Virus record (IMG/VR): IMGVR_UViG_3300031251_000035
Coordinates: 1 to 48,232 of that record
DNA from: a virus
Length of the DNA: 48,232 bases
Direction: 5' to 3' (one strand)
In this document: piece by piece, positions 33,405 to 40,822 of the stretch
Numbering within the stretch: the stretch's first letter is position 1
How the letters are laid out: every line of letters begins with the position of its first letter
Position numbers and translations under genes: made by a program
The notes under the pieces: generated by a model
What the model saw: only the letters and a program-made list of their open reading frames with translations
The model's database searches: none
Told to the model about the DNA's origin: nothing

Positions 33405-35124
33405 CAGGATTCCCGTCAACAAATGTCCAATTGGCCTGGTCTGGGGATTTATCTGCGTAGGCCCAATTGAACCCGGTGACGAACTCGCCGGGGATGGAGA
33501 GGGACTCGTGCTCGTCGCCCCTGACGAGCGGGATTGTGGCGCGGAGGAATTCGGCGTTGACGGCTTCGATTATTTTGGGAAGGTTGAAGATTGTGGGGAC
33601 TTGGAAGGCGAATGCGTCGTGGTTTTGGAGGAGGAGTTGGATGGGGAGGGCGTCATCGGGGTCTGTGGGCATTCCGGTGTATTTGATTGAGCGAGCCCAG
33701 ACGCGGTACATGATGAGGTTTAGGAGTTCACCTACGGTGGATTGGGGGACGAAGGCGATGGCTTCTCGGAGGGTGGAGTCTTCCGAAGGTCTACTAAAGA
33801 ACCATCTACGACGCCCAAGTGGCGTGTCCAAATGTTGATGGTCCAGGAGTTGCCGCTTGGTCCACTCATGCCACGTTGGTATCGCGGGGAAGGCGGCGAA
33901 ATAGCGACGTTGAAAGTCTTCGACAATATTCGCAGGTACGCCCACAGCTTGTGCGATGCCGAAAGGTGACCCACGATAATTACTCCCATGCCCCAGTCTC
34001 TTAGATATGTCTCGGTAACTGAATTTCGGGAGTTCACGGGAGGGTTGGTCGGCGATGCGACGGTTGGCTTTAGGGTCATCTGTCCATCCCAATTCCGGCC
34101 ACGTCATGCGGGCCACGGTTGTGTGGAGGTCGCCCGAGAGGCAGGCGTCCCAGTAGGTGCGGGAGCCCGTGGCCTGCCAGACGAGGCCTGCGACTAGGCG
34201 AGATTCGGCCTGTTCGAGGTCGGTGGAAATAAGCCAGTGTCCATCATCAGCGCAAAACATTCTTCGCATAGAGGGAGTGATGTTTTGGAGGTTTGTTCCT
34301 CGCCCAAAAGCGTTTTTACTTGAAGACCACCTGCCGTTTTCAGTTCCAACCACGTTGTATGAACAACGCATTCGACCGTCCGTGTCGAGAGGCGTGCGCA
34401 GCACTGCGAGCATCTTGTCACAGTCACGGATGGTGAGGATGAGGGAGATGAACGGGGCTGCAAATTTAACAGGGTGCGTAGATCGTTCGCGAGGGTCAAT
34501 GCCTGGGCCTTTCGTGCGGCGTTCCGCCCATTTGCGGAGAGCCTTGTTGTTGGCGGAGGGGGTGCGCTCGGTGCCTCGGGGAGTCTTGCGGAGTTCGTAC
34601 TCCACGGGGCACCCTAGGGCGGTGTTGAAGAAGGCGAGACATTGGGCGTTGGAGCCAGCGTTTAGTCCACGCGGTCGAGTAGCTCCGTGCTCTTCCACGA
34701 CCACGCGCCGCCGGGGTTGAAGGGGGAGGCCTCGCTTTCCGATGGGAGTGTGCCACTCCTCACGCTTGGTGCGGATGGTGTAGTGCTCGGGTCCCCAGAT
34801 GGCATCTGCGAGGAGGTCCAGGCGGCGTTGAGCGTTTTCCTTAATAGCCTGAAAGCGTTCGGTTTCATCTTGCCTCACTTGGGGTTGGACGGCGATGCCC
34901 CGGCGGGCCATTGCCATCGCCGGGCCTTGCATGGCCCTCACGAACTGATAGCTGGTGGCGGCGTGGGGGGTGTTGGACTTGGAGATGATGTCGGAGAGGG
35001 AGGCGTGGACTCTCAGCGTCACCGCCCCGTCGAGGGCGTTGTAGGCTCCTCGGGTGGTGCTGGCGTTGAGCTGGCCGGAGGCAATGATGTCGTAGAGGTC
35101 GGCGCTCCTCAGCTTCAACGCCAT
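33301..35124 (-). CDS. polA-like: Family A DNA polymerase, polymerase subunit with Exo III motif, 607 aa
   Basis: This is the replicative polymerase. Visible motifs are GRWSS with NLQNI (about 264-281), motif A STDLEQAESRLVAGL (D302), the O-helix RDISKRLGHGSNYRG (R371, K375, H379, Y383), and motif C LLLQNHDAFAFQV (H502, D503). The residue at the E. coli F762 position is His, and motif C has HDA instead of HDE. At the N-terminus GAYNALDGAVTLRV (Y28, D32) is the Exo III motif of a proofreading domain. Its Exo I and II motifs are encoded separately at 35649-36704. The ATG at 35124 has GGGAG upstream and overlaps the preceding small gene by ten bases. Confidence 0.9.
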   Translation of the reverse strand: MALKLRSADLYDIIASGQLNASTTRGAYNALDGAVTLRVHASLSDIISKSNTPHAATSYQFVRAMQGPAMAMARRGIAVQPQVRQDETERFQAIKENAQRRLDLLADAIWGPEHYTIRTKREEWHTPIGKRGLPLQPRRRVVVEEHGATRPRGLNAGSNAQCLAFFNTALGCPVEYELRKTPRGTERTPSANNKALRKWAERRTKGPGIDPRERSTHPVKFAAPFISLILTIRDCDKMLAVLRTPLDTDGRMRCSYNVVGTENGRWSSSKNAFGRGTNLQNITPSMRRMFCADDGHWLISTDLEQAESRLVAGLVWQATGSRTYWDACLSGDLHTTVARMTWPELGWTDDPKANRRIADQPSRELPKFSYRDISKRLGHGSNYRGSPFGIAQAVGVPANIVEDFQRRYFAAFPAIPTWHEWTKRQLLDHQHLDTPLGRRRWFFSRPSEDSTLREAIAFVPQSTVGELLNLIMYRVWARSIKYTGMPTDPDDALPIQLLLQNHDAFAFQVPTIFNLPKIIEAVNAEFLRATIPLVRGDEHESLSIPGEFVTGFNWAYADKSPDQANWTFVDGNPDGLRKWGGSDERKRVQGATAKPADWLRRPIPRRF

Positions 35125-35336
35125 GTCGCGTCGCTCCCGTTCCAGATGAAGGTGTGACACATCATCCACCCGTCTAGTTCCCCACGTTCCGTGCGTTGTC
35201 GTGCCCAATGCCTCACCTCAATCGGGGCCAGCAACGGCACCCGCGTGGCCTCGTGGAAAGCGGCGGCCTGGGTGGCCTCACAGCAGGTGACGTAGCCGTC
35301 GGCGGCGGTGAGGATGTACATTGCGGGGAGGGTCAT
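35115..35336 (-). CDS. Small hypothetical protein inside the split polymerase locus, 73 aa
   Basis: It begins [20 protein letters not shown] and ends in a Trp/Cys-rich stretch. No family is recognised. It is coupled on both sides: ATGA with the upstream zinc-ribbon gene and a ten-base overlap with the polymerase start. It therefore probably serves to translate through this locus. It may be a relic of inserted sequence. Confidence 0.65.
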   Translation of the reverse strand: MTLPAMYILTAADGYVTCCEATQAAAFHEATRVPLLAPIEVRHWARQRTERGELDGWMMCHTFIWNGSDATWR

Positions 35337-35647
35337 AGTTCGTCCCTGACGGTGTCGGTGTTGCGGATGGCGGTGTGGAGGGTGTCGAACAGACGGCGGA
35401 CTTCGGTGAGGGCGGTAGCCACGCGGAGGGCTTCACGAGAGAGGCGGGGGCCGTTGAAGAGTTCTTCGGGGACCTCGATGGTGGTGAAGCGGTGTGCGCA
35501 GGACTCACACACTCGGCGACGGCGCGCGAAGGCTCCATTCGGGCGGGAGTCTTTGACTGAGGAGCGGGGGGAGGAGCACGCAGGGCAGGCGACATTGGAA
35601 GGTTTGGAGTGGCGGGGAAAGGGACCGCGACGTAGGGTGACGACCAT
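35333..35647 (-). CDS. NrdR-like zinc-ribbon protein without ATP-cone, 104 aa
   Basis: Residues 21-59 follow the NrdR zinc-ribbon closely: [15 protein letters not shown] with Cys 21 and 24, then [18 protein letters not shown] with Cys 47 and 50. In bacteria NrdR represses ribonucleotide reductase genes using this DNA-binding ribbon plus an ATP-cone. Here the C-terminal ~45 residues are too short for an ATP-cone, and no reductase gene is present. A DNA-binding regulator or replication accessory factor is likely. It sits one base after the exonuclease gene, whose end supplies its GGAGACTGAG ribosome-binding site. Confidence 0.8.
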   Translation of the reverse strand: MVVTLRRGPFPRHSKPSNVACPACSSPRSSVKDSRPNGAFARRRRVCESCAHRFTTIEVPEELFNGPRLSREALRVATALTEVRRLFDTLHTAIRNTDTVRDEL

Positions 35648-35648
35648 C

Positions 35649-36704
35649 TCAGTCTCCTGCTTTCACTAGTTCGTCGTGGCGGTGATGGATCATGGATTTC
35701 CATGAGGGGACGTTGGCGTGAATTGTGCCGAGGAAGCCTAGGCCCTTCTGTAGCTCACTGTAGAGGGAGTGAGCCATAAGCATAGTGTCCTCGTGACAGC
35801 CTCGGGGGGTGATGCCGAGGGTGGGGATGTAGCTGAGGTCGTAGCAGCCGTTTTGGAAGATTTTGATGAGGTCTGGGCGTTCCATCCAACGGCGGACGTA
35901 GGACCAGGCGATGGCCTCGGCTTCGGGTGTGGGCCAGTAGTTCGGCTCGGGGCCGTTGACCCAGAAGGGGATGCTGAGGGAGACATCGGCGGGAGAGGGG
36001 GTGAAGCAGATGAAGTCCATCTGGCCGCGTTTGGTTTCGATGTCGCAGGCGCAAAGACGCGCCGGTTGCATGTACTCCCGGTCGAACTCCTCAAGGTCCG
36101 CGAGCGTGGGGTTGAGCCACAGCTCCGTGTTGTCGAACCGGAGTTCGGGGTAGTGGGACTCGCGCTCGCACTTGGCGAGGTCGGCTAGGGCGACGACGCG
36201 TTGGTCCCATTGGCGGAGGATGGAGGAGGGGTGATAGGTTGGCAACACTTTTACAGGCGAAACCATCCCTGGAATGGAGGCTGTATGAACAGCGCCTCGG
36301 AGAGAATTGATGCCGAGACCGAGACCGAGAACCCATGTCGCCGTGTTACCCAGGGCGAGGATGATGTTGGGGGAGACGGCTGCGATCTCTTTATGAAGGC
36401 GCGCGATCTCCCACGAATGCGCCGTATCCATGTAGGCAACAGGGTTCGAGGCCATCGGCCCGAGGGCGCGGAACTGGGTAGTCTGGTCCGGTGAAGCGTA
36501 GAGGTGAAGGTTATTGCCCGAGGGCTGGCGGCTGAATACCGTGGCGACGTAGCAGTCATGGAGGGACATCCCAATGGTGGCGAACATCCGCTTGAGTTCC
36601 CACACCCCGGCGAAGGGGCGGGTTTCATCGGGGTGGTCGGCGAGGACGAAGACGCGGGCGTTGTGGGGGCCGGTGGAGGCGAGAGGTGGGCCGAAAGATG
36701 ACAT
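35649..36704 (-). CDS. Uracil-DNA glycosylase-like protein fused to the 3'-5' exonuclease half-domain (Exo I, Exo II), 351 aa
   Basis: Residues about 15-180 resemble the uracil-DNA glycosylase superfamily: a [16 protein letters not shown] loop, [13 protein letters not shown] (115-127), and [12 protein letters not shown] (154-164) with the conserved His-Pro-Ser. Residues about 215-330 are a family A proofreading exonuclease with Exo I CDIET (D221, E223), Exo [10 protein letters not shown] (N285, D289) and [14 protein letters not shown]. The Exo III motif is missing and is found at the start of the separate polymerase protein. The two products presumably assemble. The glycosylase part may excise uracil or act as a processivity module. 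The ATG at 36704 follows GGGGGAC. Confidence 0.85.
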   Translation of the reverse strand: MSSFGPPLASTGPHNARVFVLADHPDETRPFAGVWELKRMFATIGMSLHDCYVATVFSRQPSGNNLHLYASPDQTTQFRALGPMASNPVAYMDTAHSWEIARLHKEIAAVSPNIILALGNTATWVLGLGLGINSLRGAVHTASIPGMVSPVKVLPTYHPSSILRQWDQRVVALADLAKCERESHYPELRFDNTELWLNPTLADLEEFDREYMQPARLCACDIETKRGQMDFICFTPSPADVSLSIPFWVNGPEPNYWPTPEAEAIAWSYVRRWMERPDLIKIFQNGCYDLSYIPTLGITPRGCHEDTMLMAHSLYSELQKGLGFLGTIHANVPSWKSMIHHRHDELVKAGD

Positions 36705-36730
36705 GCAAGTCCCCCGACTTGGGAAAGGGT

Positions 36731-36754
36731 GGAGGGGGCGGTGAGGCCCCCTCC
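36731..36754. other. Hairpin before the exonuclease gene
   Basis: The arms ggagggggc (36731-36739) and gccccctcc (36746-36754) pair perfectly around six bases. It lies between the acidic microprotein and the glycosylase/exonuclease gene. In the leftward direction it is followed by ACCCTTTCCC, a poor terminator tail, so an attenuator or mRNA-processing structure is more likely. Confidence 0.5.
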
Positions 36755-36764
36755 GAGGTGGGTG

Positions 36765-36857
36765 TTAGTCGTCGATGGTGTCGTCGTCTTCGTCGGAGGT
36801 TTCATCCTCCTCTTCGGTTTCGGCTTCGTCGTCTTCGATTTCGTCCGGGTCGATCAT
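36765..36857 (-). CDS. Highly acidic microprotein, 30 aa
   Basis: The ATG at 36857 follows CGGAG at seven bases. The product is about two thirds Asp and Glu (MIDPDEIEDDEAETEEEDE onward) with no Lys or Arg. Such DNA-mimic-like peptides can bind DNA-binding proteins, but no function is known. It lies alone between the SSB-like and exonuclease genes. Low complexity means chance is not excluded, though the start signals are good. Confidence 0.55.
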   Translation of the reverse strand: MIDPDEIEDDEAETEEEDETSDEDDDTIDD

Positions 36858-36983
36858 GGTGGGCTCCGTTGGTGTGAGGTGAGGGTAGCCCCTCCGCCCA
36901 ACCACTTAGCAGGTTGCGCTCTCCCTTGGTGCGATTACGCGCCTTTCCCGGTTCATATCGACCCAGGCTCTGGTGGGAGAATT

Positions 36984-37445
36984 CTACGCGGCGGGCAAGA
37001 CCTTCTTGATGTTGGAGAAGAACTGCCCCTCCTCCTTCCCGGCGCGGGGCTCGTTGTAGACCTTCACCTCCTGGCCTTTGAGGGCGTCGAGGACGTCGCT
37101 CAGTTGCAGGCCTTTGACGTCCAGGCCGCAGGTGTCCTCGGCGAGGCGGCGGAGCATGACGATGCCGGTCTTGTCGGGGTCGTTGAGCTGGTAGTCCTTG
37201 GTGACGGTCTTGCCGATACCGCCGCCTTCGGGGAGGGAGTCGGTGTCTACGTCATCGTCCGCGCCGGTGATGCGGAAGGTGAGTTCGACGACTGGGGTGG
37301 CGGGTCCGCCCTTGCCCTCGTAGAAGCGCTCGGCCCCCTTCCACGAGGCGATGGTGGCGTAGAAATGTCCACCGGGGAGGGAGGGGACGGACTTGGGGAT
37401 GGAGTCGGCATCGACGGAGAGGTAGGAGGAGAAATCAACGGCCAT
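36984..37445 (-). CDS. Probable single-stranded DNA-binding or replication accessory protein, 153 aa
   Basis: It is a beta-rich protein with a Trp/Phe/Tyr-containing core (GHFYATIASWKGAERFYEG, then VVELTFRITG, then TVTKDYQL), a helical middle, and an aromatic C-terminal strand (VYNEPRAGKEEGQFFSNIKK). This resembles phage SSB-like proteins that bind DNA through an OB-like fold. It is three bases downstream of the Sak4-like ATPase gene, a frequent pairing in which the SSB stimulates annealing. Assignment is by context and general pattern. Confidence 0.55.
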   Translation of the reverse strand: MAVDFSSYLSVDADSIPKSVPSLPGGHFYATIASWKGAERFYEGKGGPATPVVELTFRITGADDDVDTDSLPEGGGIGKTVTKDYQLNDPDKTGIVMLRRLAEDTCGLDVKGLQLSDVLDALKGQEVKVYNEPRAGKEEGQFFSNIKKVLPAA

Positions 37446-37448
37446 GAG

Positions 37449-38324
37449 TTAGGTTTCCTGGTTTGCGTTAGGGTTGGAGTGAGCTTGAGTGCTCGGTGCG
37501 GAGGGCGGAGTGCCCTTTGCGGGTGGGGCGGACGCTGGGCCGTGGCCGAGAATGTCCGCGAAGAGGGAGGCCATGCCGGTTTCAACCGGGTAGGATGGCT
37601 TGACGGTGAAGGGGCTGGACGTTGCCACTTCCACCACCCCTTGAGGCTGGGTAGAGATGATGCGCTTGGCCGCAGGGCCGGAGCCTTGGGTGCGGGTGAG
37701 GACTACTGTGTTGAAGTAGCGGCTCACCACGCGGGAGATTTCCTGCCCCTTGGCGTTGGGGAGGCCCTTGGCCTGGGTCTGGCTCTCCTCGTCGGCGGCG
37801 AAGTAGCGGACGTGGGAGTTCACGATGACGTGGGCGGGGAACTCGGGGGAGGTGATCATCTCGATGAAGAGTTTCACGGAGTCCGCGCACCAGCCGTAGT
37901 CCTGCAATTGTGGGCGCTGGTTGAGCCTCCCTCCCAGCATGAGGGCCTCGTTGAACGCGGCGTCGGAGAACGTGGTGAGGGTGTCGAGGACCAACACGTC
38001 CTGGGCGGTGAACTCCGAGGCCTTCCACTCGGTGAGGATGCGGCCTGCGTCTTTGTAGGCGTGGATGGGGGGCTTGAGTTGGGGCTTGCCGCCGGAGGAC
38101 ACGATGAGGTCGCGGGGGGATTCGTAGGTGATGCGGGCCAGTGCGGCTTTGTCCCCTCGGAGGACGTTGGCGATGATGTCGATACCATTGTCGTAGTCGA
38201 GAATCCAGAGGTTGTAGCCTGCGGCTGCGAGGGAGGCGAGTGAGCCGGACTTGCCGGACTTGCTGTCCCCGAGGTTGAGGAGGCGGATGAGTTGGGAGGT
38301 GGAGTGGGTGGCGAGGGAAGGCAT
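37449..38324 (-). CDS. Sak4-like RecA-fold ATPase (single-strand annealing recombinase), 291 aa
   Basis: A Walker A GDSKSGKSG is at residues 19-27 and a Walker B-like DVLVLDTLTT at about 108-117. An AAA_24-type layout follows, with HVIVNSHVRY. The C-terminal ~40 residues are a disordered Pro/Ser/Ala tail. Sak4 proteins promote annealing or strand exchange in phage recombination together with an SSB, and an SSB-like gene lies immediately downstream. It abuts the next gene (38325). Confidence 0.75.
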   Translation of the reverse strand: MPSLATHSTSQLIRLLNLGDSKSGKSGSLASLAAAGYNLWILDYDNGIDIIANVLRGDKAALARITYESPRDLIVSSGGKPQLKPPIHAYKDAGRILTEWKASEFTAQDVLVLDTLTTFSDAAFNEALMLGGRLNQRPQLQDYGWCADSVKLFIEMITSPEFPAHVIVNSHVRYFAADEESQTQAKGLPNAKGQEISRVVSRYFNTVVLTRTQGSGPAAKRIISTQPQGVVEVATSSPFTVKPSYPVETGMASLFADILGHGPASAPPAKGTPPSAPSTQAHSNPNANQET

Positions 38325-38603
38325 TCAGTTCACCTCGTCCCGCCCGGGGATGATGAGCGGGGGCGGACGGAGGTCCACGAGGGGCTCGGGGACGGCCTCA
38401 AGGGCGTTGTGCATGAGAGTCACTGCGCAGACCACGTAGTCGCCGGGGGAGAGGAAGCTGCCGAAGGCGCGGGGGATGATGAGGCCGAATTGGCCATCGT
38501 CGCTCGCCAGCGTCAGTTGGTGCTGGTCCTCGCTGAGGCCGGTGACGCGGAGGTTTGTGGTGGCCGAGGCGGCTTTGGTGTTGATGCGGGATTCGGCGGG
38601 CAT
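38325..38603 (-). CDS. Small hypothetical protein, 92 aa
   Basis: The ATG at 38603 follows TAGGAAC. The product begins MPAESRINTKAASATTNLRV and reads as a small beta-rich fold (about residues 18-62) with a Pro-rich tail. It lies between the glycosyltransferase and Sak4-like genes. No family is recognised. The frame opens further to 38870, but that part is antisense-like Arg/His/Pro-rich sequence. Confidence 0.65.
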   Translation of the reverse strand: MPAESRINTKAASATTNLRVTGLSEDQHQLTLASDDGQFGLIIPRAFGSFLSPGDYVVCAVTLMHNALEAVPEPLVDLRPPPLIIPGRDEVN

Positions 38604-38611
38604 GGGGGTTC

Positions 38612-39226
38612 CTAGCGGGAGGGTGGGGGTTGGGTGGTATGGTTCGGGCGGTAGATGGCGGTGCCGATGTGGCCGACCTCGGAGGTGAGCTTCGGGTCGC
38701 ACCAGATGGTGTGGCCTGCGCGCCGGGCCGCAAGCGACCAATAGATGTCCTCGCTCTGCGTGCCCTCGGGGGTGGAGAGGTAGGCGAACCAGGGGGTGGG
38801 GAGGGTGTCGAAGACGGAGAGCTTGATGAGGGTGCAGCCGAGGGGGATGTGGAGCATGGGATTGAGCCAACCTTTGGGTTTGGCATTAATGTCCACAGCA
38901 CCAAGCATAGCGTGATCCCCCGTCCGCCTCACATACGTCGCGCACACAATATCAACGTGATGAGCCACAAGGCGATCCAGAGTGTCCGGGGGGAATACCA
39001 TGTCACTGTCGAGGAAGAGGATGTGCGAGGCATTCGCCGCCTTCGCCTGGGCCACGAGCGCATTGCGGGCCTCCATGATGATGGAGCCGGTTTGGTGGAT
39101 CAGCGCCACAGGAACATCCCGTGACAGTTTGCGGTCGTAGGCGCGCTTGCCCAACATCGCCGCGAGGGAGAAGGCGAACTCGGCGGCAACCATGTCGAGG
39201 GTAGGGACGGCGATGACGACTTTCAC
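38612..39226 (-). CDS. Glycosyltransferase family 2-like (GT-A fold), 204 aa
   Basis: It begins MKVVIAVPTLDMVAAEFAFS and shows ASHILFLDSDMVFPPDTL, where DSD (73-75) is the metal-binding DxD motif. Later come SEDIYWSLAARRAG and EVGHIG, typical of small phage GT-A proteins. It transfers a sugar from an activated donor. The acceptor could be DNA bases, host envelope or a virion protein, and nothing in the sequence decides this. It overlaps the 39223 gene as GTGA. The GTG start is set by that overlap. Confidence 0.8.
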   Translation of the reverse strand: MKVVIAVPTLDMVAAEFAFSLAAMLGKRAYDRKLSRDVPVALIHQTGSIIMEARNALVAQAKAANASHILFLDSDMVFPPDTLDRLVAHHVDIVCATYVRRTGDHAMLGAVDINAKPKGWLNPMLHIPLGCTLIKLSVFDTLPTPWFAYLSTPEGTQSEDIYWSLAARRAGHTIWCDPKLTSEVGHIGTAIYRPNHTTQPPPSR

Positions 39227-39417
39227 TGCTGCACCTCAAACAGGTCATCGAGGTTGGTCGGTTGACCGTAGGCGTCAGCAGGCTGGTGGGAGTAGCGGAC
39301 GAAGGCAACCTCAGTGCGAGGGTTGATGGAGGTGATCACTCCGTATTCGGAGGAAGTGTGACCGGGACGCCAATAGCGCACTCGGAGGCCGGGGATGGCG
39401 CGTTCAAGTGGGAGCAT
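39223..39417 (-). CDS. Small SH3/KOW-like hypothetical protein, 64 aa
   Basis: It contains IPGLRVRYWRPGHTSSEYG, then VITSIN and VAFVRYSH, a short strand pattern with a ligand-loop look typical of small SH3-like folds. The ending LDDLFEV is common in this small phage family (recollection). It overlaps both neighbours by a few bases. Function is unknown. Confidence 0.65.
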   Translation of the reverse strand: MLPLERAIPGLRVRYWRPGHTSSEYGVITSINPRTEVAFVRYSHQPADAYGQPTNLDDLFEVQQ

Positions 39418-39607
39418 CGGTGCGCTCCTCTTCTGCCCCCGCCGCGACGCGGAGGAGGTGGGCGAGGTGGAGTGCGGCGGCGGGAGTGCGGAGGAAGAGA
39501 GAACACTCGTCTCCGATGGAGAAACAAATGCTTCCGGTGTCGAGTTCCATGCACTCTCTCAAGTCTTCTTGGGATGCGTGAATGCAGGTATACGCGCGAA
39601 CGGCCAT
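39404..39607 (-). CDS. Small hypothetical protein, 67 aa
   Basis: The start at 39607 (MAVRAYTCIHASQEDLREC) overlaps the nuclease stop as ATGA and is preferred over the longer frame to 39640. The product has three Cys and a helical second half. No family is recognised. It overlaps the next gene by 14 bases. Confidence 0.6.
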   Translation of the reverse strand: MAVRAYTCIHASQEDLRECMELDTGSICFSIGDECSLFLRTPAAALHLAHLLRVAAGAEEERTDAPT

Positions 39608-40611
39608 CAGATATCTCCTCGGGCTTGGTTGGGGTTCCACTGACGCTTTACGTAATCCTCCCTCAGGTGGGCCTCACGGTGGGAGGGGCTCACAGCGCAG
39701 ATTTTCTTGAAGCTGCACAGGAAGCAGGATTTGTCATTGAGGGGCCAATGGTTGGCTTCGGCGTTAGCGCGGGCCTGGCGGATGTAGAATTCGGTGTCCC
39801 GGAGCCATTCGTCCAACACGGCCTGGGGGCGGGGGACTTGGCCCGTGCGGAAGCGGGTGAAGTTGACGCCGATTTGGGCGGCTTTGACCAGCACCCCCCG
39901 CACGGGGCGGGAGAGGATCACCTTTCCCGCGACGGAGTAGAGGGACATCTGGTTGTTGGGGGTGTATTGTTGGAAGTAGGCCGCATTCAGCACATTCTTC
40001 GTCGTCTTGTCGTCGCGGACCCAAAGGTCGCCTTCGGCCTCCACAACCTCGTCCATGTGGCCGCTGAGGGCCACGGTTTCCCCCCCAATGTCGTACATCT
40101 CGAATTTGAAGCTCAGCTCAACGGCGGGGCGTCCGTTGGCGAGGATGAGGGTGGTGAAGGGGGAACCCAGGCGCTCCTCGGCGTTCCACACGAGGGAGCG
40201 GATGAGGGTGTAGCGGTTCTTGGTGTTGGAGTCGGGGTGCTCGGGATCGGACCAGGGGACGAAGACATTCATCCCGCATGTGCATGTCCCATCATAGGGA
40301 GGTGCAGAAGCAGGACAATCGGGGTCGTGATGGCGCGTGCCCGAGTTCTCCAACGCCCACCGGACCATGCGGAGGGTAGCGGCGTCGTGGGAGGAGCCGC
40401 TGGCCTTGGCGTGGGCGTAACGTTCGAGGGCCGCAGCATACAGACCCCCGAACATAAGATGCAGACCGCGATGTCTTGGCTCCCACCCGTCGATCATTTG
40501 GTATTTGTAGAGGCGAGGGCACATCTTGTACCAACCAAGGGAGGTGCTGTCCCAGACGGTTTGCCAGGTGGGGAGGGTGGGGGAGAATGGGGAGAGGGCT
40601 TCACTCATCAT
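39607..40611 (-). CDS. Cas4/RecB-type PD-(D/E)XK nuclease with predicted Fe-S cluster, 334 aa
   Basis: The catalytic core is SGHMDEV (D187) followed by LWVRDDKTTK (D201, K202) and NNQMSLYS. Four cysteines have the spacing of AddB/Cas4 iron-sulfur nucleases: YKMCPRLYKYQ (C31), and CFLCSFKKIC (C296, C299, C305). A further Cys group (DPDC, GTCTCG, about 99-112) lies in an insertion. It probably processes DNA ends for recombination or for nucleotide recovery from host DNA. Recombination is favoured by the nearby Sak4-like and SSB-like genes. The ATG at 40611 or 40608 overlaps the upstream gene. Confidence 0.85.
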   Translation of the reverse strand: MMSEALSPFSPTLPTWQTVWDSTSLGWYKMCPRLYKYQMIDGWEPRHRGLHLMFGGLYAAALERYAHAKASGSSHDAATLRMVRWALENSGTRHHDPDCPASAPPYDGTCTCGMNVFVPWSDPEHPDSNTKNRYTLIRSLVWNAEERLGSPFTTLILANGRPAVELSFKFEMYDIGGETVALSGHMDEVVEAEGDLWVRDDKTTKNVLNAAYFQQYTPNNQMSLYSVAGKVILSRPVRGVLVKAAQIGVNFTRFRTGQVPRPQAVLDEWLRDTEFYIRQARANAEANHWPLNDKSCFLCSFKKICAVSPSHREAHLREDYVKRQWNPNQARGDI

Positions 40612-40822
40612 AAAACTCAACCGACAAGCGATGATGGGCGGCCTCAATAGCAGTTTGAGCCCATTCATCTTCGAGAATACGAGCGGCCCAAGCCGCCCCT
40701 TCTAAGAACTGTTGCTGAAACATAAAGATCACTTTGCGGTGACGATGAGATTCCCCTCGCACAATGGCCGCAAGTTGCGCATCAATGGCTTGTCGGGTGA
40801 AGGGTGAGGCCGTGTCGGTCAC
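40601..40822 (-). CDS. Small hypothetical protein, 73 aa, GTG start
   Basis: Helical throughout, starting MTDTASPFTRQAIDAQLAAI. The middle is rich in Phe, Gln, Trp and Ala. The GTG at 40822 overlaps the upstream stop and its end overlaps the nuclease start, so it belongs to the coupled nuclease operon. Function is unknown. Confidence 0.65.
   Translation of the reverse strand: MTDTASPFTRQAIDAQLAAIVRGESHRHRKVIFMFQQQFLEGAAWAARILEDEWAQTAIEAAHHRLSVEFYDE

Noticed and set aside
36729-38243. 504-residue plus-strand open frame
   Set aside because: It is antisense to the SSB-like and Sak4-like genes, which have coupled starts and a Walker motif. Its Gly/Val/Glu-rich composition without motifs marks it as a shadow.
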